Shown in pieces: positions 47,793 through 56,823 of a stretch of DNA of 64,000 bases; position 1 is the first letter of the stretch; the number at the start of each line of letters is the position of its first letter. The stretch comes from Clostridia bacterium. Its GTDB lineage: Bacteria > Bacillota > Clostridia > Oscillospirales > CAG-272. A program made the position numbers and the translations under genes. The stretch covers positions 1 to 64,000 of the forward strand of contig JAFTKO010000032.1 of the NCBI GenBank assembly GCA_017453205.1. The letters run 5' to 3'. The notes under the pieces were generated by a model. That model made no database searches. It worked only from the letters and a program-made list of their open reading frames with translations, and had not been told where the DNA came from.

Positions 47793-50066
47793 TCAATCAA
47801 AGTTTTCGGCGCGGCGCTCTTCGGCAACCTTGTCGGACATGGACTGGATCTGCACCAAACGGTAATACTTACCTTTCATTTCCATCAGCTCCTGCGGCGT
47901 TCCGCATTCGATGATCTGACCGTTGTCTACGACCACAATCTTGTTTGCTTTGGAAAGGGTAGAGAGACGGTGAGCGATCATGATGGTGGTTCTGCCGCTG
48001 ATCAAATGCTCGATTGCCTCTTGGATTAGGTGCTCGGTCTCGGAGTCCACCGATGCGGTCGCCTCATCAAATACCAGCATTTTGGGATTGCGCAGCATGG
48101 CACGTGCGATAGAGACGCGTTGGCGCTCACCGCCCGAAAGACCTGTACCGCGCTCACCCAACACCGAGTCGTAGCCGTCGGGCTGGCGTGCAATAAATTC
48201 GTGCGCGTTGGCAATGTCTGCCGCGTGGATGACCTCGTCTACCGAGAAGCTGTCATCCCCGTAGGCGATGTTGTTGTAGATGGTGTCATGGAACATCATA
48301 GGCTCCTGTTGAACATAGCCGATATGCGAGCGGTAATACTGCATGTCGATATCGCGGATATTCACACCGCCCACTGTAATCTCACCCTCGTAGTGGTCAT
48401 AGTAGCGCAACAGGAGGTTGATGAGCGTGGATTTGCCCGAGCCCGTGGTTCCGACTATGCCGACGATATCGCCGGGCTCAATGGTCAGATTGATGTTTTT
48501 CAAGACTTTTTTGGAGCGGTCAAACGAAAAACTGACGTTTTTGAACTCGATCCTGCCGCCGATGTCTGCGTCGGTGTTGCCTTTGCCAAAGTCATGCTCG
48601 GGCTCGGCATCGAGAATGTCCATAATGCGCTCTGCCGATGCCATGGCGCTTTGTGTGGAGTCGGAAAGGTTCGCAAAAAAGTTGACGGGCTCGTAAAACA
48701 TGGTAGCATAAGAGATAAAGGAGACCAAGAGACCGACCGAGATGGAGCCAACGGTCCCCGCCTCAATGGCGTCGATGACCATGTTACCGCCAAACGACCA
48801 AATGATGACACTCCCGCAACAGATCAAGCAGTTGACGATGGAGGGATAAGCGTTGAGGATCTTGCCCGCCTTGGTATCGGTCACGCGCCAGTCCTCCACG
48901 CAGGAGGCAAAGCGGTCGACCGCATTTTTTTCATTGGTAAAGGATTTGATGACGCGGATACCGGGGATGGTGTCGGTAAGCGTAGATGTCACCGACGAGG
49001 ACCGCCTCCAAATACGGCGGTAGAAAGGTGCGATCTTTTCACGAAAGATACGCGAGCCGATGGCGACGATCGGTACGGGGAAGAGTGAGAGAAGCGTCAG
49101 CTTCCAGTTGATGCAAAGCATGACCACCACGATACCGATCAGCTTAAAGAATTGCACCACGACCTCCTGTGTGATACGAAGCATAAAGGACTGGAGCGTG
49201 GAGGTGTCTCCGCTGATACGGTTAATGACCGAACCCGTGGAGGTCTTATCGTAAAACCGCATGGGTAGATGCTGAGCCTTTTCGTAGACCTCACAGCGAA
49301 TACCCGAGACGATTTTATCTCCGGTGGCACGGAGCATATAGCCGCGAATGCCCGCCAAGGTAAATCGCACGACGTGGAGCGCGACCAAAGCGACCGCGAC
49401 CATTCCCAACATGGCACGGTCTTTGGAGGGCAGAATGTTGTCCACCAGCTGTTGTGTCAGCAAGGGAGGGACCAGTACGAGCGTGGTGGTGATGATCGAA
49501 ATAAGGAGGGCGATAAGGAGCGTGGGGAGCTCCGGCTTGAGATATTTTCCAAGCTTTCGGATCAAGCGCCCTTTTTTCATACATCCGATACAGGGAACAC
49601 CGGGCGCAGAGAGCGTGCGTCCGCACTTGGGACAGACCGAAAGGAGCTTGGTATAGGAGGCATCGATGGCTTCGAGCGCCTCTTCAAACGGAGTTCCGTC
49701 GCGAATATCGGTGACATAAGTCAAGACCGCGTCGCAAAGCGCGGCGACCGAGAACGTAAAACGGAACACCTCGCGTGTGGAGCCGTCGGTAAGACGCGCG
49801 CGCATCACACCGTTTCCGTACATTCTTTTATTATAGATCTCTTCGATGTCCGAAAACGCCAACGGCTCGGAGCGTGTCTCGCTTCCAAAATCGTAGGTGA
49901 ACAGGTGCGCTCGTGTTGCCAGTAACACACAGGAGCTGTAATGTGCGTGACTTGAAATTTCGCCGACCACCGCAAAGAGGATCGGCTCGTCCTTATCGGC
50001 AAGTCCGATAATTGTCTGAATCTGCTTTTCTTCCAACTTCTGATTGGTTAAAAAGGGAGTATCCAT
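47793..50066 (-). CDS. ABC exporter with N-terminal sensor-like domain and zinc ribbon
   Basis: The 757-residue protein has three parts. Residues 1-140 form a cytosolic beta-rich domain (VLLATRAHLFTYDFGSETRS, DIEEIYNKRMYGNGVMRARL). Cys145-xx-Cys148 and Cys159-xx-Cys162 make a zinc ribbon. A type IV exporter follows with six helices and an ATPase (Walker A GTTGSGKST, signature LSGGERQR, Walker B MLVFDEATASVD, H-loop IAHRLS). This is the MsbA-like half-transporter acting as homodimer. The extra N-terminal domain and the DUF1854 partner mark the group linked elsewhere to cyanophycin loci. The substrate is unknown. Confidence 0.9.
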   Translation of the reverse strand: MDTPFLTNQKLEEKQIQTIIGLADKDEPILFAVVGEISSHAHYSSCVLLATRAHLFTYDFGSETRSEPLAFSDIEEIYNKRMYGNGVMRARLTDGSTREVFRFTFSVAALCDAVLTYVTDIRDGTPFEEALEAIDASYTKLLSVCPKCGRTLSAPGVPCIGCMKKGRLIRKLGKYLKPELPTLLIALLISIITTTLVLVPPLLTQQLVDNILPSKDRAMLGMVAVALVALHVVRFTLAGIRGYMLRATGDKIVSGIRCEVYEKAQHLPMRFYDKTSTGSVINRISGDTSTLQSFMLRITQEVVVQFFKLIGIVVVMLCINWKLTLLSLFPVPIVAIGSRIFREKIAPFYRRIWRRSSSVTSTLTDTIPGIRVIKSFTNEKNAVDRFASCVEDWRVTDTKAGKILNAYPSIVNCLICCGSVIIWSFGGNMVIDAIEAGTVGSISVGLLVSFISYATMFYEPVNFFANLSDSTQSAMASAERIMDILDAEPEHDFGKGNTDADIGGRIEFKNVSFSFDRSKKVLKNINLTIEPGDIVGIVGTTGSGKSTLINLLLRYYDHYEGEITVGGVNIRDIDMQYYRSHIGYVQQEPMMFHDTIYNNIAYGDDSFSVDEVIHAADIANAHEFIARQPDGYDSVLGERGTGLSGGERQRVSIARAMLRNPKMLVFDEATASVDSETEHLIQEAIEHLISGRTTIMIAHRLSTLSKANKIVVVDNGQIIECGTPQELMEMKGKYYRLVQIQSMSDKVAEERRAENFD

Positions 50067-50427
50067 TTCTGTTACGCAGCCAAATTAGGCGCTCTCCTTA
50101 TTGATTTTTGCGTATTATATCATATTGAAAAATGGATGTCAACCCTTTTTTCAAACTTTGTTCATTATTTCGGGAAAATTCGGCAATCTCACAAACCGTG
50201 TTTTGTATATATACAAAATAAAAGTTTAAGGTGTGGATAAATGCACGATTTCGGGCGAAAAAGGAAGAAACGGAAACCAAAATTTTTCGTCAATATGTCT
50301 AAGACCCGCTATCGCAAAAAATGATTTTTAAATCTTGATTTTGGCTTAAAAAGAGCCAAAAACGGGCGAAAACACGAGATTGTGAGGTGCTAAATTAAAA
50401 TAACGAAAAATTTTTTTCAAAAAAGAC
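50067..50427. other. AT-rich intergenic region
   Basis: About 360 bases between the divergent ABC exporter and rplM. A short hairpin (TTTTGGCT/AGCCAAAA, 50339-50361) is the only structure seen; no gene is convincing. Confidence 0.6.
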
Positions 50428-50456
50428 TTGACAAGCCATTTGGGTTGTGGTATAAT
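50428..50456 (+). promoter_or_regulatory. sigma-A type promoter of rplM-rpsI
   Basis: Perfect TTGACA and TATAAT with a 17-base spacer. The transcript would start near 50463. Confidence 0.92.
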
Positions 50457-50508
50457 ATGCAAGCATGAAAAAATGAAAGCTATATTTTTGTATGGAGGAA
50501 ACACTACA

Positions 50509-50937
50509 ATGTCCACATTTATGCAGAAAAAAGAAAACGTAGTTCGCAAGTGGTACATTCTGGACGCTGCGGATAAGCCCATGGGCAGAACCGCTGTTGT
50601 TGCCGCAAACCTGCTCCGCGGTAAGAACGAGCCCGAATTTACCCCTCATGTAGACTGCGGTAACTTTGTTATCGTGATCAATGCCGACAAGGCGATCTTG
50701 ACCGGTAATAAGATGGAAGACAAATACTACTACCGTCACTCCGGTTATATCGGCGGTCTCAAGGCTGTTCAAGCAAAGACCATGATGGCAACCAAGCCCG
50801 AGAGAGCTATGGAGATTGCCATTAAGGGAATGCTCCCCAAGAACACCTTGGGCGACAAGGCATTCACCCGTCTCAAGGTTTACGCCGGTGACGCTCACAA
50901 GCACGAGGCTCAAAAGCCCGAGGCTTATGAGATTTAA
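50509..50937 (+). CDS. rplM: 50S ribosomal protein L13
   Basis: The 142-residue protein starts at ATG 50509 behind GGAGGA. It shows [60 protein letters not shown] and [20 protein letters not shown], all diagnostic of L13. It is the first gene of the conserved rplM-rpsI pair, 25 bases before rpsI. Confidence 0.98.
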   Translation: MSTFMQKKENVVRKWYILDAADKPMGRTAVVAANLLRGKNEPEFTPHVDCGNFVIVINADKAILTGNKMEDKYYYRHSGYIGGLKAVQAKTMMATKPERAMEIAIKGMLPKNTLGDKAFTRLKVYAGDAHKHEAQKPEAYEI

Positions 50938-50962
50938 TTGAGAGAAAGGAAGGACACAACAG

Positions 50963-51364
50963 ATGTATACAAGTTCTAAGCCCTATTTCTACGGCACCGG
51001 AAGAAGAAAGAAATCCGTAGCACGCGTTCGCATCGTTCCCGGCACGGGCGCGATTACCATCAACAAGCGTGACATCGACGAGTACTTTGGTTTGGAGACT
51101 CTGAAGCTGATCGTCAATCAGCCGTTCGGTGTTACCGGAACCGAGGGTAAGTTTGACATTATCGCAACCGTAAACGGCGGCGGTATCTCGGGTCAAGCAG
51201 GCGCTATCCGCCACGGCTTGGCACGTGCACTCGTTGCAGCAGATGCAGAGTACAGACCTGCCCTCAAGGCAGCAGGCTTCCTTACTCGCGATCCTCGTAT
51301 GAAGGAAAGAAAGAAGTACGGACTCAAGGCAGCACGTCGTGCTCCCCAGTTCTCCAAGAGATAA
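50963..51364 (+). CDS. rpsI: 30S ribosomal protein S9
   Basis: The 133-residue protein shows [40 protein letters not shown] and the basic end [24 protein letters not shown] typical of S9. AGAAAGGAAGGA precedes ATG 50963. The C-terminal SKR tail that contacts P-site tRNA is intact. Confidence 0.98.
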   Translation: MYTSSKPYFYGTGRRKKSVARVRIVPGTGAITINKRDIDEYFGLETLKLIVNQPFGVTGTEGKFDIIATVNGGGISGQAGAIRHGLARALVAADAEYRPALKAAGFLTRDPRMKERKKYGLKAARRAPQFSKR

Positions 51365-51408
51365 TATACGCGGCGTTTTATACACTGCAAACATCTCTTG
51401 CCGCGAGC

Positions 51409-51431
51409 CTTGTTTTGCAAAGCAAAACAAG
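51409..51431. repeat. perfect hairpin after rpsI
   Basis: CTTGTTTTGC pairs with GCAAAACAAG around an AAA loop. It lies between the stop and the main terminator and may protect the mRNA end. Confidence 0.55.
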
Positions 51432-51452
51432 AGAAAATTAGGCATAATGATA

Positions 51453-51494
51453 CCCCCGAAAATCAAGGGATTTTCGGGGGCTCTTTCTGTTTTT
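51453..51494 (+). terminator. terminator of rplM-rpsI
   Basis: CCCCCGAAAATC pairs with GATTTTCGGGGG, followed by CTCTTTCTGTTTTT. Confidence 0.88.
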
Positions 51495-51587
51495 ACCACA
51501 AATCTGTAGATTAACTCGATCCAAACAATGCGTTTGAAACCGTCTTTTATACCATAAAAATTATCGCGAGACAAGAAAAAATAGACA

Positions 51588-51616
51588 TTGACAAAGTTGT
51601 ATAATTGTGATATAAT
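51588..51616 (+). promoter_or_regulatory. sigma-A type promoter of the toxin-antitoxin pair
   Basis: Perfect TTGACA and TATAAT with a 17-base spacer, about 30 bases before the antitoxin start. Confidence 0.9.
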
Positions 51617-51645
51617 AATACTACCAACTATGAAAGGAGTTTGTC

Positions 51646-51942
51646 ATGAACCAATCATTTTCTATTAGACCTTCCAAGGATATTCGCACAAATTATGCTC
51701 AGATTTCCTTGCTGGCCAAGAGTAATCCCGTAGCGATTACGGTGAACGGGAAAGAAGATACTGTACTGATGAGTCATGAGGATTTTTTGGAGCAACAAAA
51801 ATATATTTCTGAGTTGGAATCCAAGCTTGCAGTCTATGCTCATTTGGCAGAGGCAATGGATGACGTCAAGTTGGGAAGAACGCAATCCGCCGACGATACT
51901 TTTGCGGAACTCCTCGGTGATTTGGAGAATCTGGAACTATGA
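51646..51942 (+). CDS. antitoxin, Phd/YefM family
   Basis: The 98-residue protein begins behind GAAAGGAG and has the Phd/YefM N-terminal fold (FSIRPSKDIRTNYAQISLLA, PVAITVNGKEDTVLMSHEDF). The C-terminal part (LGRTQSADDTFAELLGDLEN) would wrap the toxin. Such antitoxins bind their own promoter. Its stop overlaps the toxin start (ATGA, 51939-51942), as expected for a pair made in fixed ratio. Confidence 0.92.
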   Translation: MNQSFSIRPSKDIRTNYAQISLLAKSNPVAITVNGKEDTVLMSHEDFLEQQKYISELESKLAVYAHLAEAMDDVKLGRTQSADDTFAELLGDLENLEL

Positions 51943-52262
51943 GTTGTCGGGTTGAGTTTACCGATACTGCAAAGTATGATCTTCGTGAGATTGCATTTTA
52001 TATTGCAGATCAATCCCAAGAAAAGTCCGTTGCGGTTCGATTTGTAACAGAACTTCAAGAAAAATGTAAGATACTTGAAGATTTCCTTGAGAGTGGCGCA
52101 ATACCGAGGGATCGTATGATGAAAAGTACGGGTCATCGTTTCTTGGTGCATGGAGATTATCTGATCTTTTACAAATATGAAACAAGTGAAAATATCGCAT
52201 ATATTTTGGCGGTTTTCAACGCAAAAAGAGATTACATGAAGATTATGAGAAAATTTATATAA
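51939..52262 (+). CDS. toxin, RelE/ParE family
   Basis: The 107-residue protein has the RelE/ParE pattern VEFTDTAKYDLREIAFYIAD, then helix KSVAVRFVTELQEKCKILED, and the strands HRFLVHGDYLIFYKYETSEN and IAYILAVFNAKRDYMKIM. ParE-like members poison gyrase, RelE-like members cut mRNA on the ribosome; the plasmid-stabilisation (ParE-like) layout fits best, but the target is not certain. Confidence 0.9.
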   Translation: MSCRVEFTDTAKYDLREIAFYIADQSQEKSVAVRFVTELQEKCKILEDFLESGAIPRDRMMKSTGHRFLVHGDYLIFYKYETSENIAYILAVFNAKRDYMKIMRKFI

Positions 52263-52271
52263 ATTGGTTCT

Positions 52272-52310
52272 ACCGCCACCCGATACTACTTCGGATGGCG
52301 GTTCTGTTTT
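52272..52310 (+). terminator. terminator of the toxin-antitoxin pair
   Basis: ACCGCCA...TGGCGGT with inner CCCGA/TCGG pairs, followed by TCTGTTTT, ten bases after the toxin stop. Confidence 0.78.
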
Positions 52311-52343
52311 ATTCCCAAAAGGAAGGTTTTTGAAACCTTTCGC

Positions 52344-52390
52344 AACCGTCCCAAACCGTCTGAAAAGATGGGTTTTGGGACGGTTGTTTG
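52344..52390. terminator. second hairpin, probable terminator
   Basis: AACCGTCCCAAA (52344-52355) pairs perfectly with TTTGGGACGGTT (52374-52385), followed by GTTTGTTT. The region 52263-52585 otherwise holds no gene. Confidence 0.55.
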
Positions 52391-52585
52391 TTTCATAACG
52401 CGTTTCAAAATCAAGATTTCAAAACAGTGTCCTTTATGGTACGGTAACCGTAGGTAACGGCTTTTGTCATGCGTGAAATCTTGCAAAAAACAGGTTGCAG
52501 TAATATTTGCGAAAACGTAAAATAATTAATATAGAATCTAATATACACATGAGATCCAATAATCCCCAAAAGGAGACAAACAAAT

Positions 52586-52750
52586 ATGCGCTACATGATT
52601 GTCAGCGGTAAACCCTCACCCTATGAGGTAACTCTGATCAACCAAGATAAGTCTTTTGCAGTAGACGAGTATCTTACCATTAGCGATAAGGCCAATGTAA
52701 AAAAAGGTGAAAAAAATAAGTATTTGATTATTGATGGAAGAAAAAAATAA
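52586..52750 (+). CDS. 54-residue protein of unknown function
   Basis: AAAAGGAG stands before ATG 52586. The product (RYMIVSGKPSPYEVTLINQD... GEKNKYLIIDGRKK) is soluble and mixed in charge, with no signal peptide or known motif. The good ribosome site supports translation. It stands alone between the toxin pair and the solute-binding protein. Confidence 0.5.
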   Translation: MRYMIVSGKPSPYEVTLINQDKSFAVDEYLTISDKANVKKGEKNKYLIIDGRKK

Positions 52751-52926
52751 TTGTTTGTTGCGTCTATCCGTGATACAATATTGTTAACAGAGCAACTGTT
52801 TTGATCGGATAATTTATAAAAGTTGGTAAAAATGCCTGTCACGGAAAAGGGGTGACTTTTTTAGGGTGATGAAATTTCATAGGTTTTCCGATGCTCTGAA
52901 AATTTGTAATCATCAATGAAAGGAGA

Positions 52927-54429
52927 ATGAACAAAAAGACAATGAAACAAAGCACATCCATCTTGCGTGTATTCGCACTGCTCTTGGCATTGGTTTCGCT
53001 CTTGTCGGTATTTGTTGGGTGTCAAAATGAAAAAACGCCCGTCAATACCGATACCGAGGATGAAACCACTGAAAAAAAGGACTCCGAACTGATTGAGGAT
53101 GAATTGCCGGTTAAGGACTACGGCGGCGATCAATTTACGTTGGCGCTGGCATCCAACATGATGTATCAGTTTGACGAAAGCTCAAATGACGTACGCACGG
53201 GTGAGAAGATTGCGGAATGGATCATGTACACCGATGAGGTATACAACATTGAGTTTACCGTAATTGAACAAAACTATCTGAATGTGTTTACGGATATCAA
53301 CAATCTTGCGCTTTCGGGCGAAACGGTCTACGATTTGGTAGGAGGACAGTGCTACCGCGTTTACACGGCGGCACAGCTCAAGGGCTTTTACCAGAACTGG
53401 AACAACGTTCCCTACATTAATCTAAAAACCGATTGCTGGAATCACAACATCAACGAAACCATGACCCTGGGCGGTACGTTGATCGGTCTTAGCGGCTCGT
53501 TGGGACTCAGCAGCATGCAGTACACCATGGCAACCTTCTTCAACTACGATTTGGTAGAAAAGTACGGTTATCCCGCAGAGAAGCTGTACGGGATGGTCTA
53601 CGATCACGAATGGACATTTGATGCCTTGTACACAATCGCGCAAAACGCATGGGAGGATCTCAACAATGACGGTCAGCCCAGCACAGGGGATATGTTCACC
53701 TTTGCGTCGGGCACGGGTAACTCTTACGATCATTGGCTCTATTCTACCGGTCATCAAATCGTGAACAAGGCAGACGATGGAACACTTTCGATCTCACTGG
53801 TCAGCGACTACACAACAAGCGTGCTTTCCAAGCTGCTTTCGTTCTATGAGCTGAACGGTGTCAACCGTATCATGATTTACAGTGCGGACAAGGGAACCAA
53901 TGAGATGATTGAATTCCGCGACGGCAGACTGATGTTTGTTGCATCCACCTTTGCCACCACCTATTCCGCGTACCGCGAAACCTCGTTTGATTACGGTATT
54001 CTGCCGCATCCACTGTGGACGACGGACCAAAAGGAATACTACACCAACATCAATGACCAATTTGCCGTTTACTGCGTTCCCAATTATCTCAGAGACGACC
54101 GCTTGGAGCGCGTTGGTCTGATCGTGCAGTTTATGGCACAGGAATGCCGCCGCGAGATCTATCCCGAGTACTATGAAGCCGTGCTGAAGGGAAGATACTC
54201 TAAGGAACCCGACATGGCGGCAATGGTTGACCTGATCATGGAAAATGTTCACTTTGATTTTTCGCAGATGTACGGTGAATATCTTGACGATATCCCTTAC
54301 ATCTTCCGTGAATTGCTGACCAAGGATAACTCCAATCTTGCTTCCTACTACGGCAATAATGTCAGCAATATCAAGATCAAGTTGAATGACATTAAAAAAT
54401 GGCACGAACAATCTAAAGAATTATCATAA
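52927..54429 (+). CDS. extracellular solute-binding lipoprotein
   Basis: The 500-residue protein has a lipoprotein signal (lipobox FVGC, Cys32 from ATG 52927) and an acidic Thr/Glu linker. The body is of the extracellular solute-binding type used by sugar ABC importers (VKDYGGDQFTLALASNMMYQ, YDLVGGQCYRVYTAAQLKGF, FRDGRLMFVASTFATTYSAY, ILPHPLWTTDQKEYYTNIND). AGGAG nearly touches ATG 52927, so the start may instead be ATG 52942, which keeps the lipobox. No ABC permease or ATPase genes follow; it may work with components elsewhere. Confidence 0.82.
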   Translation: MNKKTMKQSTSILRVFALLLALVSLLSVFVGCQNEKTPVNTDTEDETTEKKDSELIEDELPVKDYGGDQFTLALASNMMYQFDESSNDVRTGEKIAEWIMYTDEVYNIEFTVIEQNYLNVFTDINNLALSGETVYDLVGGQCYRVYTAAQLKGFYQNWNNVPYINLKTDCWNHNINETMTLGGTLIGLSGSLGLSSMQYTMATFFNYDLVEKYGYPAEKLYGMVYDHEWTFDALYTIAQNAWEDLNNDGQPSTGDMFTFASGTGNSYDHWLYSTGHQIVNKADDGTLSISLVSDYTTSVLSKLLSFYELNGVNRIMIYSADKGTNEMIEFRDGRLMFVASTFATTYSAYRETSFDYGILPHPLWTTDQKEYYTNINDQFAVYCVPNYLRDDRLERVGLIVQFMAQECRREIYPEYYEAVLKGRYSKEPDMAAMVDLIMENVHFDFSQMYGEYLDDIPYIFRELLTKDNSNLASYYGNNVSNIKIKLNDIKKWHEQSKELS

Positions 54430-54450
54430 CGATTAAAGGAGATTGAAGAA

Positions 54451-56487
54451 ATGAAAAAATTACTTGTATGTATCCTCTCTCTTGTTATGGTGCTGTCCTT
54501 GATGGCTCCTCTTGCGGTCAGCGCAGATGAGACAGCGTCCAAGTATTCGGGCACACCCGATACCTCTTGGTACAACACCACCGACACCACCTTTACTCTG
54601 ACCACTGCGGATCAGTTTATGGGCTTTGCAAAGCTGCTCAAGGGTGACAGCACCGCAGATCCCGCAGTTGCAGCGGTTACCTTTGAGGGTGTGACCGTGA
54701 AGCTGGGCGCGGATATGATCATCAATGAGGATGTAACGGCGGAAACCGCATACATCTGGGATGCAACCGGCTCTACCTTTAAGGGAATCTTTGACGGTGA
54801 CGGCAAGGCCGTAACGGGTCTTAAGGCGGTTTCTCCCGAAGGCTTTACCAATAACTACGGTATTTTTCCCACGACCGCCGGTACTGTTACTGTGAAGAAC
54901 GTGACCTTTGATCAGCTTTTGATCACGGCTACTATCAAAACGGTTGAAACCACTGATGACGCGGGAAAAACCACCACCTCCTACGTAAGCGCAGGCACCG
55001 CGGGTCTGATCGGTTATGCAAACGGTGCCGTGAACCTTGAAAACGTGACCGTAAAGGGCGACATCAGCGGCTTGCAGAATGTCGGTGGCTTGATCGGCGG
55101 CGCAGGCAGAGTGGCGGTTTCGGTTAAGAACTGTACCGTTGAGGGTACAATTACCGGTTTCCACAAGGGCAATCAAGCACAGGTTGGCGGTTTGTTGGGT
55201 AACACCTTTGGCGAGCTGACCGTTGAGGGCTGTATCGTTAAGGCAGATATTGCGACCAAGGGCGGTCGTACCGCAGGCGTTTGCGGATTCCCGAATAGCA
55301 CGGTAACCGTTACCGACACCACGGTTGAGGGTACTATCACTGCAGACGGCTCCTACAGCGGCGCTGTCGGCGGTATCCTCGGTCAATCGGTAGGCGCTAC
55401 CACAATCGATAACTGCTCCTACACGGGCAGCATCAACGTAACCGGTGAGGGCGTTGGCGGTATTGTTGGTTGGTATCACAACACCATGACCGTTAGTAAC
55501 GTGGTGGTTGTAGGCGACTTGATCAAGGGCTACCGCGCACTGGGCGGTGTGCTGGGTTATAACAACGGCTCCGATAAGGAGATTAAGGTTGAAAACGCAT
55601 ACGTCAATGTTGCAGAACTGAATGCAAGAAAGGATGAAAAAAATCCCGGTGTCGGCGGTATCCTCGGCAGAGCTACGAATGCAAATCTGGTAATTACGCT
55701 GAGCGACTGCATGGCAGTTGTGAAGAATTTGGTAGGTGTCCTGGAGGACGGCGGTATCATTGGCAGCGTGCAGGGGAAAACGCTGACAATGGAGCGCTGC
55801 GCGTTCGTTGGTGACATCATTGAAGCAAATGAGTCGGTTGCGGCTGCCGCTACGTTGGTCGGCGTTGCAAAAATGGAGACCGTTACCATGACCGATTGCT
55901 ACAGCATTGCACTGATCTACTTTGCGGCGGCTGAGGAAGCAGGCACCGACGCGGCAGTGATCCATATGGGTGAGATGACCAAGCTGACCGTTACCGATTG
56001 TTACATGATCGAGGCGTTTACCGAGTACTTTACTTATGCGGATGACTTCAACGTTACGGGTACGCCCAACGCGATCGAGCATAAGAACATGGTTGGCGAC
56101 GCTGCTGTTACCAACATGACGGGTCTTGACTTTACCAACGAGTGGGTAAAGACCGACTACTATCCGATCCAAAAGGATTTGATCGCCATGATTGCCGACG
56201 ATCTGATGCCCGAGGCTCCCGAGGGACTTGATGACTCCACTACCACTCCCGGCGAAGGCGAAGGCGAAGGCGAGGGTGAAGGAGAAGGCGAAGGCGAGGG
56301 CGAAAGCGAGGGCGAGGGTGAAAGCGAAACCAATGCTCCCGAAACCAACGCTCCCGAAACCAATGCTACAACCACTACGGCTCCCGTAGACGAGGAAAGC
56401 GGATGCGCGTCCACCGTTTTGGGCGGCGTATCGGCAATCATCATGGCTGCAGGTGCGGCAATGTTCCTCAAAAAGAAAGAAGACTGA
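54451..56487 (+). CDS. GLUG-repeat surface protein with membrane anchor
   Basis: Start ATG 54451 follows AAAGGAG, 21 bases after the lipoprotein gene. The 678-residue protein has a signal peptide (about 1-25) and a GLUG region (about 180-400) with repeats such as VGGLIGGAGRVAVSVKNCTV, VGGLLGNTFGELTVEGCIVK and VGGILGQSVGATTIDNCSYT. A Gly-Glu linker (600-628) and a TNAPE triple repeat follow, then a C-terminal helix (ASTVLGGVSAIIMAAGAAMF) with a KKKED tail. No LPxTG motif is seen, so it is membrane-anchored. GLUG repeats form beta-helix-like binding or adhesion surfaces. Confidence 0.88.
   Translation: MKKLLVCILSLVMVLSLMAPLAVSADETASKYSGTPDTSWYNTTDTTFTLTTADQFMGFAKLLKGDSTADPAVAAVTFEGVTVKLGADMIINEDVTAETAYIWDATGSTFKGIFDGDGKAVTGLKAVSPEGFTNNYGIFPTTAGTVTVKNVTFDQLLITATIKTVETTDDAGKTTTSYVSAGTAGLIGYANGAVNLENVTVKGDISGLQNVGGLIGGAGRVAVSVKNCTVEGTITGFHKGNQAQVGGLLGNTFGELTVEGCIVKADIATKGGRTAGVCGFPNSTVTVTDTTVEGTITADGSYSGAVGGILGQSVGATTIDNCSYTGSINVTGEGVGGIVGWYHNTMTVSNVVVVGDLIKGYRALGGVLGYNNGSDKEIKVENAYVNVAELNARKDEKNPGVGGILGRATNANLVITLSDCMAVVKNLVGVLEDGGIIGSVQGKTLTMERCAFVGDIIEANESVAAAATLVGVAKMETVTMTDCYSIALIYFAAAEEAGTDAAVIHMGEMTKLTVTDCYMIEAFTEYFTYADDFNVTGTPNAIEHKNMVGDAAVTNMTGLDFTNEWVKTDYYPIQKDLIAMIADDLMPEAPEGLDDSTTTPGEGEGEGEGEGEGEGEGESEGEGESETNAPETNAPETNATTTTAPVDEESGCASTVLGGVSAIIMAAGAAMFLKKKED
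56251..56370 (+). repeat. GGCGAA hexamer array and TNAPE coding repeat
   Basis: Thirteen imperfect six-base units (GGCGAA/GGCGAG/AGCGAG) encode (Gly/Ser-Glu) pairs up to 56328, then three 15-base units encode ETNAP/A. Slippage would change linker length in steps of two or five residues without shifting the frame. Confidence 0.8.
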
Positions 56488-56505
56488 TTTTATTCCCGCC
56501 GCCTT

Positions 56506-56761
56506 CTATTCCCATACAAAGCTGTCAACTTAAGGATTTAGAGTTAGGGAAGAAGCGCTTAGCAGCACGATAAGTAACTTTAGGCTCCCTCTTGAGGGAG
56601 CTCCCGCGAAGCGGGTGAGGGAGTCCGTAATACAAAGTTTCTTTTTTGAAAGGACTCCTTCCGTCTTGCGTTGCTCGCCACCTCCCTCAAGAGGGAGGCT
56701 AAAAGTAACTGTGCCAAAACAAGCATCCTTTTCTTAAATTGACAGCATTGCTATTCCCATA
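56506..56761. mobile_element. MITE with 11-bp direct repeats
   Basis: The direct repeat CTATTCCCATA occurs at 56506-56516 and 56751-56761. Between them the 234-bp element starts CAAAGCTGTCAACTTAAG and ends with the inverse of CAATGCTGTCAATTTAAG (16 of 18 match). A second inner inverted repeat (AGTAACTTTAGGCTCCCTC near 56569 against the complement near 56690-56710) and a short hairpin (CTCCCGCGAAGCGGGTGAG) lie inside. It carries no ORF, so it needs a transposase from elsewhere. It sits between the two GLUG genes. Confidence 0.8.
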
Positions 56762-56823
56762 GAGGGTGGCACACCCCACATAAAAAATAAAAACAAAAAA
56801 TAAAAATGGAGGCGCAAACTCAA

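Noticed and set aside
56251-56370. Possible CRISPR-like array
   Set aside because: The units are six or fifteen bases, without spacers, and are coding repeats in frame with the GLUG protein.
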